A stretch of DNA of 64,000 nt from Gammaproteobacteria bacterium (lineage in GTDB: Bacteria > Pseudomonadota > Gammaproteobacteria > Enterobacterales > Kangiellaceae), in NCBI GenBank assembly GCA_013373375.1, contig JABXHY010000057.1:1-64000 (forward strand), in the 5' to 3' direction. Positions 9,315 to 17,461 of the stretch are shown in pieces. The position numbers were made by a program, and so were the translations under genes. Each line of letters opens with the position of its first letter. The stretch's first letter is position 1. The notes under the pieces are model-generated. The model saw only the letters and a list, made by a program, of their open reading frames with translations. It searched no databases and was not told the origin of the DNA.

Positions 9315-10331
9315 TTAGTAAACTTCTAACTCATTAACCCGTACGTAAATGTATTGATTGTCTGGACCGCGACGACCAATCACACGCAATTTAGAACCAA
9401 ACACTGGTGAGAAAGTGTGGGTTCGAGAAACACTGGTGTTACCACGCTGTGTAACAACGGTATTCCAAGAGGAACCGTTCCAAACTTGGATGTCGTAGTC
9501 TTTGATTTCATAACCTAAGCTGGTGTAAAGAACAACTTTTGAAATGCGCTTATATTGACCAAAGTCAAGTTGTAGCCACTGCGGTAATCGACCGTCTGGC
9601 GTGTATTTATGACCATTTGCCCAGCTATAAGCACCACCAACACGAGTATTTCGGTTGCCGTCATTAACATTACTTGGGCTGTAACCTGAGAAAGTAGATT
9701 GAGCTGAAGCACGCGCATTCAATGCCATGTTTTCTGCAGACTCGTATACTTCAAGTTCGTTTACTCGTCCGTAGATGTATTGATTGTCTGGACCACGTAA
9801 AGCAACCACTCGAATAACATTACCTGAAGTCGGTGTGAAGGTATGAACACGTGTTACGCTGGTGTTGCCACGTTGACGAACGACGGTAATCCAGTTTAAA
9901 CCACTGCGAACTTGAATGTCGTAGTCTTTGATTTCATAGCCTCGACTTGTGTGAAGCACAACTTTAGAAAAAGATTTTGTTGAACGAAAAGCCAGTTGAA
10001 CCCAATTAGGTAAACGACCATCGGGAGCGTAAGTATGGCCATTGGCCCAGCTGTAGTTTCCACCAACGGTCGAGTTGGTATCACCATCGTTTATGTTACT
10101 TGCACTGTAACCCGGGAAAGTGGATTGAGCAGATGCGTATCCTTGACCCGCGATATTACCTGAAGAGGTTAACTGCGGTAATTGATAATCGTTAATCACA
10201 TTAACTTCATCGGCCGACTGTATTTCCATTTTTGAATGGGCATCTTCCATTGAATTGCTTTTTGGACCTGCTAGTAGCGAAGTCGAAACTAACGCTCCGG
10301 CTGTCAACATAAGTAATTGTTTGATATTCAT
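9315..10331 (-). CDS. secreted protein with two F5/8 type C (discoidin-like) domains
   Basis: 338 residues: signal peptide (about 1-21), a short linker, then two homologous domains (about 55-198 and 200-338). Each has the discoidin/CBM32-type pattern: ASAQSTF-x-GY-x-(A/P)SN(I/V)NDG, then GRLP-x-W-x-QL and a final R-x-NELEVY strand. Such domains bind sugars or membranes. With no catalytic domain present, this is probably a secreted lectin or adhesin. The two copies are about 60% alike, so they arose by internal duplication. An array of palindromes lies about 160-240 bases upstream of the start, and a CadC-like regulator gene lies immediately upstream on the same strand. Confidence 0.85.
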   Translation of the reverse strand: MNIKQLLMLTAGALVSTSLLAGPKSNSMEDAHSKMEIQSADEVNVINDYQLPQLTSSGNIAGQGYASAQSTFPGYSASNINDGDTNSTVGGNYSWANGHTYAPDGRLPNWVQLAFRSTKSFSKVVLHTSRGYEIKDYDIQVRSGLNWITVVRQRGNTSVTRVHTFTPTSGNVIRVVALRGPDNQYIYGRVNELEVYESAENMALNARASAQSTFSGYSPSNVNDGNRNTRVGGAYSWANGHKYTPDGRLPQWLQLDFGQYKRISKVVLYTSLGYEIKDYDIQVWNGSSWNTVVTQRGNTSVSRTHTFSPVFGSKLRVIGRRGPDNQYIYVRVNELEVY

Positions 10332-10489
10332 AATTTCTCCAAGAGATTTTAAGTAATAAGCATCTTGTTCTGAATCTATGATATTGATTCAACGCTTGTG
10401 TGATTCTTTGCCTTTTGAAAAACCGCTGAGACTCACTTCAGTTTCGACGGTGATTCAAAATGCATGGAGAAAGTAATCGAATTATCTTC

Positions 10490-10570
10490 GTGAATTTATG
10501 AAATCACGGTGAAATATATTTCATGAAATTTAATTTACCTTTGTGAAATCTGAAATTTCACAGTGAAACT
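10490..10570. promoter_or_regulatory. cluster of TGAAA/TTTCA palindromes upstream of the discoidin gene
   Basis: Within 80 bases there are three perfect palindromes: TGAAATATATTTCA (10510-10523), ATTTCATGAAAT (10518-10529, overlapping the first) and TGAAATTTCA (10551-10560). Further GTGAA half-sites occur at about 10490, 10543 and 10563. Overlapping dyads of one half-site are typical of an operator for a dimeric regulator. The rest of the 10332-10798 gap has no gene I can support. Confidence 0.55.
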
Positions 10571-10798
10571 GAGCGGTTTATTCTAAATAAAACGAGTAAA
10601 TCGTCGGAAAATTTGTGACAACTTCCCGGAATGTGCGTGTATGTTGAGCAAGTTGTCCGATTAATAGACAGATTAAAGTTATTTAATACAAACCATATGG
10701 CTGATAGGTGGGGGGAGATAATATGAGTTGAATGATTCACTCAACTCATAAAATGAAGCGCAAAGTAATAACGAAAGAATGAATGTACATCAAATAGA

Positions 10799-12946
10799 TC
10801 AGTCTGTTGATAAAGCTGCAGTAATCTTCGGACAAGTTTCAGGATTAATTTTGGCGCAATTTTCCAGCGCTCGTTTTTTTAGAAACTCAAGATCTGTTTG
10901 ATATAAATATCGACTGCTGGGTTTCCACTTTTCTTTAATGTGCTCAATGGTTTTCACATAGTGCTCATTTAAATTTGAAGGAAAAATTTTAAGAAGTTGA
11001 GTTTGGTACTCATGCAGCAGTAACGATTTAGGTGATTTGAACTTTTCTTTTAATGTGGGTATTTCCTGCTCAATTTTTTCGAAGCTCTTAGGATGGTTAA
11101 GCGCCGTTTCAATTCGAAGCTGGGTCACAATAATGGCATCAAAAATGATATCAGGCGGCGTTAATTTATGCCGTTCGATAATATCAAAGGCTAATTCAAT
11201 CCATTGGTTGGCACTTTCAGTATTGTCTAAATACAGCTGAGCACGGGCAATCAGCATAATGTTTTGTAGATTTTGAGAGTTTCCTTCACCTAAACTCGCG
11301 GTATTGATATCAATCGCCAGAGTTAAATAGTGGCTGGCTAAATCCAGTTGACCGGTCATAAAGAAGTGTTCGCCAATGTAACTGTGGATTTTTCCCATTT
11401 CTGGATGAATATCAGGAAATAATTTTTTCCTCACTTCCAGTGCCTGGAATAACATCTGTTCGCCAATTTTCCATTCTTTGTTCCAGAAAGTGAGCGTACG
11501 AGCCAACTGCTCTAGAGCAGACGCCGTTTTTTCGTGAGTCAAACCCTGCGTATTTTGATATATCGAAAGGGCTTGTTGACTGAGTTTGATTTTCTCATCA
11601 CCGTCCCAAATAAACCAGTTGAGTAGCCAAATTGTGTCGGCTACTTCGATACTATTTGGGTCTAACGTATCAGAAAAAAGTGCTAATGCTTGTTCTGTAT
11701 GTTGTTCACCAATTAATAAAACTTTATCTCGATTACAAAATGGAGCAACACAGTAAAGATGAGCTTTTCCAGAGTAATAATAGGCTTTCGCTAACAAATA
11801 GGTATTGCTCGCAAAATTGCTCATTACATTTTCAAGAGCAGCTTGTGATAAATTAAGTGCTTCTTGTCGTTTATTAAGTTTAATAAGTAGATCGATAAGG
11901 TTAAAGTTTAATTTAATATGCTCTTCTGAATGCACGCCATACACGAGTTTAATCAGCTTCTCAATTCGATTAACGATCACTCGCGCATTCTCGTAAAATC
12001 CTGCAACGGTATATAACTCCATAAGTCCATTCAGCATTCCTATTTTTTCAATATCGGAGCCGTTAAATGCGTCGATCTGTCCAATTGATTTTTTAAGAAT
12101 TGTATTTAGTGTATTTCTGTCTTGCTCGGGTGAGTCGTGATACCGAATCAATATATCCTGGTAAAAGTCCTTTTTGGATTGAATTTCTGTGATCTTTATA
12201 GTGCGATCACTAAGCTGTTGATGTGTTTTAACGTATTGATAAGAAATAACCAGAGCCCAAACCGTTACCAATGTTAACGCGAATAATGACCAAAACCGAC
12301 TTTTAATAATCGATTTAAATTGATTTAGATTTGGGTGAGTTTCAATGTCGACTGGTTGTTTGGTTGTACATTTTGGTTCGTAATGGTTGTTCAGATTAAA
12401 CGGTAAGTCTTTTACAACCGGTTGTTCTGAATTTGACGGTTGTTCTGAATTGTCATTCGACTCTGACAAGTTAAAGGTGAGTTTTTCTGATTCAGTAATT
12501 GGTGTTACAGTGTCGTTTATGGCATGAACGCGCAATTTAGCGTGTAAACTGTAGCCTTTTCTTGGCACTGTTTTTATTAATTGTTTTTTATTGTCTTTAA
12601 AGCTGGTTCTAAGCTCTTTTATACTTTGTTTGAGCACGTTCTCACTAACCTGACGTCCATTCCACACATATTCAAAAAAGTCTTGTGTTTCTACCACCCG
12701 ATGTTGTCGTTCGATCAGTAAGTTTAAAACGGCAGCAGTTTTCTCGCGAAGTTTAACGGTTTGGTTTTTAGTGTTTGAGAGTTTTCGGTTCTGGCAGTCA
12801 TAGATCCATTCGTCATCTATTTGATACACAGTTTGCTCTTTGCGAAACGGATTGCCTTTTTTAGGGTATCGAAAGCCCGAGTTTAGTTCGAAAGCGGAAG
12901 GGGCTTGTTGTTGCTTCAATCCTTCTAAGCCAAACGCTCTTGTCAT
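10799..12946 (-). CDS. CadC/ToxR-like membrane transcriptional regulator with periplasmic TPR domain
   Basis: 715 residues. The N-terminal region (about 40-135) is an OmpR/PhoB-type winged helix, recognisable by VWNGRQVSENVLKQSIKELR and the wing segment TVPRKGYSL. An Asn/Ser/Pro-rich linker follows, then one transmembrane helix (about 218-240) and a long helical periplasmic domain with TPR-like repeats (about 300-690). This is the one-component membrane regulator architecture of CadC/ToxR relatives, which sense periplasmic signals and bind DNA directly. The neighbouring discoidin gene, with its palindrome array, is a plausible target (inference). A GGAG ribosome-binding site lies about 10 bases before the ATG. 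Confidence 0.85.
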   Translation of the reverse strand: MTRAFGLEGLKQQQAPSAFELNSGFRYPKKGNPFRKEQTVYQIDDEWIYDCQNRKLSNTKNQTVKLREKTAAVLNLLIERQHRVVETQDFFEYVWNGRQVSENVLKQSIKELRTSFKDNKKQLIKTVPRKGYSLHAKLRVHAINDTVTPITESEKLTFNLSESNDNSEQPSNSEQPVVKDLPFNLNNHYEPKCTTKQPVDIETHPNLNQFKSIIKSRFWSLFALTLVTVWALVISYQYVKTHQQLSDRTIKITEIQSKKDFYQDILIRYHDSPEQDRNTLNTILKKSIGQIDAFNGSDIEKIGMLNGLMELYTVAGFYENARVIVNRIEKLIKLVYGVHSEEHIKLNFNLIDLLIKLNKRQEALNLSQAALENVMSNFASNTYLLAKAYYYSGKAHLYCVAPFCNRDKVLLIGEQHTEQALALFSDTLDPNSIEVADTIWLLNWFIWDGDEKIKLSQQALSIYQNTQGLTHEKTASALEQLARTLTFWNKEWKIGEQMLFQALEVRKKLFPDIHPEMGKIHSYIGEHFFMTGQLDLASHYLTLAIDINTASLGEGNSQNLQNIMLIARAQLYLDNTESANQWIELAFDIIERHKLTPPDIIFDAIIVTQLRIETALNHPKSFEKIEQEIPTLKEKFKSPKSLLLHEYQTQLLKIFPSNLNEHYVKTIEHIKEKWKPSSRYLYQTDLEFLKKRALENCAKINPETCPKITAALSTD

Positions 12947-13745
12947 TAGAAATCAACTCCGTTGATATATTTGTGAAATGGAACGATTAAAAAATAGTCT
13001 ATCCATTTTTTAGTATTAGTTACGGCATTATTTTTGGTTAGATCTGCACTGTGCATCCATTTTGGGGCACCAATATAAGGTGGATAAAAAGGACTGTCTA
13101 CCAAGGTCTGGCAAACATTCAGTTATTGAGATAAAGCCCGCTTTGTTTTGGAGAAAAAGAAGTTTAAAAACCAGGAGGAATTTGGTACTGGTTCTCAAAT
13201 ATTGTGAGACACAATCACTGTTTGTTTTGTATGGAATGATTTTTGGTCAATAAACAAATGCGAGACGCAACATTTAGTCGACTGTAAATAATGCACACTT
13301 AATAAATGCCTTGTTTTATTGATTATATTAGACAGATCGTTTTACTGCCCCTAATCATTTTAGGATCGGTGTTATCACGACAAACCTTATATTCAAATAA
13401 GGTTCATCTAACTCATTGATATATGAACAAATATAAACTGAATATTAATGAAATCTCCCCGAATGTAGCTCGTGCTCAGTTACCTCGTTGTACAAGTAAA
13501 AAGTTAATTTTAACTGGCCAATTGTCAATCAAATAAGCGACTGAAATTTGAACATTTTTTTTGGCGTTGAACCTAATTGTCAATACCGTGAAATGTTCAC
13601 AGACTTAAGTATATCAATATGAGAATCTTCGCTCACGAAATAGGGTCGAGTGATTTGTTGAATACGTTGAATAAGGATTTTCAAGGAAAATTTGGACTCG
13701 AACTCTGGATAACTGAATTATTGTAAACGGAAAAATTGATAACTT
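12947..13745. other. long intergenic region
   Basis: About 800 bases with no convincing gene. It contains the promoter of the leftward CadC-like gene. At 13588-13600 there is a GTGAA-ATG-TTCAC dyad, similar in half-site to the palindromes upstream of the discoidin gene. A 63-codon frame at 13062-13253 lacks a ribosome-binding site and a protein-like composition. Confidence 0.4.
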
Positions 13746-14036
13746 ATGGAAGTGAAGTCTAGCCTTATTGTTAGCCGGCCTCATGCTCGTGAAAACATTC
13801 GTAACGTTAATCGAAAGGTTAAGTCAGTCGAAAAGATTGAAGTGGTGGATTCTGAAGAATCTGTTGTGTCTTTTTCGATCGATTCCATTGGAAAAGACTT
13901 TGATAATCTTCACCGAGACGATTTGTCTGGACTAAGCTACGGCTCTAAAAAAGCATTAAGTAAATTTGAACAATTTGAAAAAGAAGAACAAAAGGAACAG
14001 CTCAAGAGCTTTTTTGAATTTAAAGTGGTGGTATAA
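13746..14036 (+). CDS. hypothetical small protein
   Basis: 96 residues, soluble and charged, with no signal peptide or membrane segment. A Lys/Glu-rich C-terminal helix (about 70-90) may form a coiled coil. I do not recognise a family. The start has no strong ribosome-binding site. The base composition and amino-acid make-up look protein-like, and no overlapping alternative frame is better, so I call it with moderate confidence only. Confidence 0.5.
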   Translation: MEVKSSLIVSRPHARENIRNVNRKVKSVEKIEVVDSEESVVSFSIDSIGKDFDNLHRDDLSGLSYGSKKALSKFEQFEKEEQKEQLKSFFEFKVVV

Positions 14037-14109
14037 CCGAATAGGCTCGACGTGACTAAGTTTAGTGAAAATAGGGTTTTAACAAGTTTGTTAATTGTTC
14101 CTTCGAAAT

Positions 14110-14295
14110 CTATGCCGATACGGTAGCCAGCAACAAACCAATACAAAGCGATGCCGAAAGAGCGGCTAAAGCAAATTTAATAATCTTAGAAGTTCTGTAT
14201 TTGCTAGACGATAAGGCAAGCACCAGACTTACGCCGCCCATAATCAGACAGACAAAAGCTAATAGTCCCGCAATAGCGGTGAGTAAAAAAGTCAT
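14110..14295 (-). CDS. small membrane protein with two transmembrane helices
   Basis: 61 residues, almost entirely two hydrophobic helices (about 4-28 and 38-60) joined by a short basic loop (SSSKYRTSK), a hairpin topology with the loop probably cytoplasmic. No family recognised. It starts 16 bases after the stop of the upstream small gene on the same strand, so the two are probably co-transcribed. Confidence 0.6.
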   Translation of the reverse strand: MTFLLTAIAGLLAFVCLIMGGVSLVLALSSSKYRTSKIIKFALAALSASLCIGLLLATVSA

Positions 14296-14311
14296 ACGAT
14301 AAACCTAGCGC

Positions 14312-14497
14312 TTAGGCAACGTCTTTAAGCTGGCTTTCGAGAGTGCTCAAAACTTTCGCGTATTTTTCTGCTTCGGCGTAGCTTTTAATTGGACCAAACC
14401 GGGTCTCACCATTAAGGCTTAAATACCAGTTTCGGCCCTTATTAAAGATTAAGTAGCTGATCGGCATAGAATAATCTTGATTATTGGAAGTGCTCAT
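14312..14497 (-). CDS. small DUF6316-like protein
   Basis: 61 residues. The core ISYLIFNKGRNWYLSLNG, then GPIKSYAEAEKYA, follows the pattern W/F-Y-(F/L)-x-(T/S)-R/L-(E/N)G-x(2,4)-GP-(F/I)-x(3)-EA shared with the protein at 22034-22234. I associate it with the DUF6316 family, short proteins of unknown function. A good GGAGATCAAT ribosome-binding site sits just before the ATG. Probably first gene of a two-gene unit with the membrane protein downstream. Confidence 0.6.
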   Translation of the reverse strand: MSTSNNQDYSMPISYLIFNKGRNWYLSLNGETRFGPIKSYAEAEKYAKVLSTLESQLKDVA

Positions 14498-14914
14498 ATT
14501 GATCTCCTTTCATCCTAAGTTCGTCTATTCAACTGGCGTCTTTCACCAGCGACGCGGATTGTATATGAGAACTGTGTCACAAAAAATGGGAAAATTGCCA
14601 TTTGCTATATTTAATGAAAATAGGAGCAAAAAGATTTTATCTAGTTCGAGTGCCGCTTAAGTGTTTTTGGAGGTAGGCACTGGTTTCTAGCATTGATTCG
14701 TAACTCGGATATAACCGCTGTCGTCATTCAGTACATTTGAATTATTCACTCTGGTTGTTCACCTGCCAGTACTTCGCCTGAGTTTTTGCGGTGGCAAGTC
14801 CTTTTCAACTACGACGAGGAAATTTGTGCATCGTTGAACGATAAAAAAGATTTGTTTTCGCAGTCCTAATAGCGCGTGGACGACGTCACATTATTCGTGT
14901 TTTGAATAGGAACT
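14498..14914. other. intergenic region
   Basis: About 420 bases upstream of the duplicated secreted-protein pair and of the leftward DUF6316-like gene. No reading frame, repeat or RNA structure that I can support. Confidence 0.3.
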
Positions 14915-14957
14915 GTGAATTTTACCGAACTAATATTGCAAGATGCTATGTTAAAAT
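14915..14957 (+). promoter_or_regulatory. probable promoter, copy 1 of a duplicated upstream element
   Basis: A 43-base block beginning GTGAATTTTACC and ending GCTATGTTAAAAT, 31 bases before the ATG of the first duplicated gene. It aligns with a 42-base block at 16068-16109 upstream of the paralogue, whose -35-like part reads TTGACC. The shared 13-base end contains -10-like hexamers. The spacing of the -35-like and -10-like parts (19-20 bases) is longer than ideal. Confidence 0.5.
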
Positions 14958-14987
14958 CGCGCCAACTTACAAGCATGAGGCTTTACC

Positions 14988-15896
14988 GTGAATCGCATTT
15001 TTTTGTTTACCGTAGCATTATTTAGTTCTTTAGTGTCTGCTGATATTTACTTTAAACCCGCCAACAAAAGCGAAGGTTCTTATTACATCGCTTGTGACTC
15101 ATGTAACTCGAAGGCGGACTTCCTGGAAAAAGCTGAGTCAGCTGCCTTAGAGCTAAATCACACTGACGTATCAGATAGCATGATTTTTGTTGTCGTTAAC
15201 TCTACTGACGAAGCCTTCAAAACCGTACGAGTTACCAATGCGTTATCTGACATTAGTTCAAAGTTGCGAAAAAATAGACGATTCGACAAAACTTACTTTG
15301 AAAGTTTTTTGAGTAAAAAGCGTACGTTTAATGCTGTATATAAATATGAGCCATTGTCATTTTATTTAACAGATGGAAGTTATTCTGCTTATTCAAATTG
15401 GCTAAATGTTGTTGATACTTTTGATAATGGTTTTGCTAACGTCACTCGTTCTTGGACTGATGAGCCTGATTTTGTTGGGTCAATGCGCGATGAAATTAAT
15501 GACATTATAAAAGAGCAAGATCTAAACCCTTTCAATTTTACACACGCACCATTGAGTATCAATGTTCTTACACCGAATATGGAAGTTGTGAATCTGTCAG
15601 CCACTTCACTCAGTAGAAACCCTGACTGGGCTGTTAATCTAGTTTTTCATGAGCAGCAGATATATGGGGCTCAAGGGAACCAGCTTCATTTAATTGATGA
15701 ATATAATGAAAGTTTGACATGTTTCGCTTCTGAGGAGTTTGAGTTTTGTCGAGAACTGATTCCTGGGACTAATATAGCTGTGGGCGACGCAATATTTAGA
15801 CTTAGAGTGTTTGGCACTGGAAATCCAACTCTCCCTCCTGGTTGTAATTTATATACAAATAATTGTGGAAAAATTGAATTCTCTCAATTTTTCTAA
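14988..15896 (+). CDS. secreted protein of unknown family, paralogue 1
   Basis: 302 residues with a signal peptide (about 1-18). I recognise no family. It is clearly paralogous to the next gene: both have an N-terminal CDSC pair, a DYSAFSN/SYSAYSN block near the middle, a conserved PLSINV/PVSINV strand and a C-terminal CFASEEFEFCRELI segment, and end with PPGCN-x-T-x-C. The six shared cysteines could form disulfides outside the cytoplasm. No catalytic motif is evident. An imperfect hairpin at about 15974-15999 may end the transcript. Confidence 0.75.
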   Translation: MNRIFLFTVALFSSLVSADIYFKPANKSEGSYYIACDSCNSKADFLEKAESAALELNHTDVSDSMIFVVVNSTDEAFKTVRVTNALSDISSKLRKNRRFDKTYFESFLSKKRTFNAVYKYEPLSFYLTDGSYSAYSNWLNVVDTFDNGFANVTRSWTDEPDFVGSMRDEINDIIKEQDLNPFNFTHAPLSINVLTPNMEVVNLSATSLSRNPDWAVNLVFHEQQIYGAQGNQLHLIDEYNESLTCFASEEFEFCRELIPGTNIAVGDAIFRLRVFGTGNPTLPPGCNLYTNNCGKIEFSQFF

Positions 15897-16067
15897 TGAT
15901 AGGACACAGTGCGTATTATTTACGAGATTTTCTAAACAGGGAAATTAAAGGTCTCTAACCTAACTAAATGATAGAAACGTCTCTACATAGGGGCGTTTTC
16001 CGTTTTCAAGCCATGAAACTAATAATCGCTATTAATGGGCGATTTGCTGCAAATTTACAGAAAATGT

Positions 16068-16109
16068 GTGAATTTGACCTAAATATATAGCAATTCGCTA
16101 TGTTAAAAT
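16068..16109 (+). promoter_or_regulatory. probable promoter, copy 2 of a duplicated upstream element
   Basis: 42-base block from GTGAATTTGACC to GCTATGTTAAAAT, 33 bases before the ATG. It matches the block upstream of the first paralogue over most of its length, so the duplication included the promoter and each gene probably has its own start site. Confidence 0.5.
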
Positions 16110-16141
16110 TTTACTGATTTTTCGAAAAGGAATGATTTGCA

Positions 16142-17038
16142 ATGAAAAGCATAATGTTAGTTTCGGGATTGTTGATTAGCTCTTTCGGTTATTCATACAC
16201 CACAAGTTCATCTTCCACGTCATTTAATGACAAACTTTACATCGAGTGTGATTCTTGCTTAACCGAGAATGACTTCATCAGAGCTGCAGAGTCAAAGGCC
16301 TTTCTTGATTCTTTCTCTTATAATTTAAAAGAGCTAGTGTATGTAGTCTTTAACTCAAAAGCATTAAAACTATCAACAGTACGAGTTGAAATTGGAGTCA
16401 ATGAAATTGGAAAGGTAATTGACAACTACGAGCAAGATGTTGCATTTCTTGACCAATATATTCAGAAACGAGAGGAACTAGAGTTAAGTGCATTTGAGCC
16501 TACAGAGACAAGGCCAGATGATTACTCTGCTTTCTCCAATATGTTCAATGTAATCGATATTTCTCCTGAGGACTCATTTAAAGTAAGTCTTTCTTGGGCT
16601 TATAATCCAGCTTTTAATGAAGACATTAAAGACGAAGTTAACCAGTTAGTTCAACAACATGCTAATCCATTAATGTTTATTGATCGACCCGTCAGTATTA
16701 ATGTAAAAACCTCCGATGATGCAATTGTCAATTTAATCGCTGAAAGTTTAAGTGAAAATTCGGATTGGGAAGTTGCTTTGGTGTTGTATGGATATCGAGC
16801 ATACCGAGGTTCAGAAAAAGAATTCGATGCGATGGGGAATCGATTAGAAATGGTTGAGAGTCGCCCATTTCTTTCTACTTGCTTTGCTTCTGAAAAGTTT
16901 GAATTTTGCCGAGAACTAATTAATGGTAACCAGGCAATTGGAGCTACCGTGTTAAGACACATTACACTAAAGCCTAATCCGACTCCACCTAAAGGCTGCA
17001 ACATCCTTACTGAAAAGTGTACGACGTTCGAAAACTAA
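16142..17038 (+). CDS. secreted protein of unknown family, paralogue 2
   Basis: 298 residues, signal peptide (about 1-18), then the same cysteine framework as the preceding gene (CDSC near residue 40, CFASEKFEFCRELI near 258, PPKGCN-x-T-x-C at the end). Overall identity to the first copy is about one third, so the duplication is not recent. A GAAAAGGA ribosome-binding site precedes the ATG. Function unknown; export and disulfides are inference from sequence. Confidence 0.75.
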   Translation: MKSIMLVSGLLISSFGYSYTTSSSSTSFNDKLYIECDSCLTENDFIRAAESKAFLDSFSYNLKELVYVVFNSKALKLSTVRVEIGVNEIGKVIDNYEQDVAFLDQYIQKREELELSAFEPTETRPDDYSAFSNMFNVIDISPEDSFKVSLSWAYNPAFNEDIKDEVNQLVQQHANPLMFIDRPVSINVKTSDDAIVNLIAESLSENSDWEVALVLYGYRAYRGSEKEFDAMGNRLEMVESRPFLSTCFASEKFEFCRELINGNQAIGATVLRHITLKPNPTPPKGCNILTEKCTTFEN

Positions 17039-17044
17039 ATCTAA

Positions 17045-17069
17045 AAGCATGTTCACGATGAACATGCTT
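17045..17069 (+). terminator. hairpin after the second paralogue
   Basis: Perfect 11-bp inverted repeat AAGCATGTTCA / TGAACATGCTT with a 3-base loop, seven bases after the stop codon. It lacks a T run, so it may be a weak terminator or an mRNA-stabilising end. The remaining 17070-17461 gap holds only a doubtful 64-codon frame (17198-17392). Confidence 0.5.
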
Positions 17070-17461
17070 AATCGACACATTCAATGACTTAGCTTATTAG
17101 TGACTATAATTTATGTACTGTAACATTAAGCCATTAGTCGCATTAATATTGCAAGTGGGATTGCTCACATTACATCTTTAATTCGGTAGACGCAGTAATG
17201 AGTTGTTTTAATAACTCTATTCGTGAAGTCTGTCGTGTGATTAGGATGGAGGGGGTTACCAGTAAGTTGTACGTGCAATCCATCAATGATAATGGAATAA
17301 TATCCGATTTAGACCCTGTTTTGGGGGCCATTGAGACCTCCCTGTTGCGCAGTAATGAACCCAACCTGCAATTCAAATCTTCAATAGAATAACCGAAATC
17401 TAATTGCTGAATACGAACTTGCAGCTAGACTATTAAGTAATGTAATAGATAGAGTGAATAC

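Noticed and set aside
13062..13253. 63-codon rightward frame
   Set aside because: No ribosome-binding site and atypical composition; probably chance in an 800-base gap.
17198..17392. 64-codon frame before the hybrid kinase
   Set aside because: Translation is not clearly protein-like, weak start; a real small gene cannot be excluded but is not supported.
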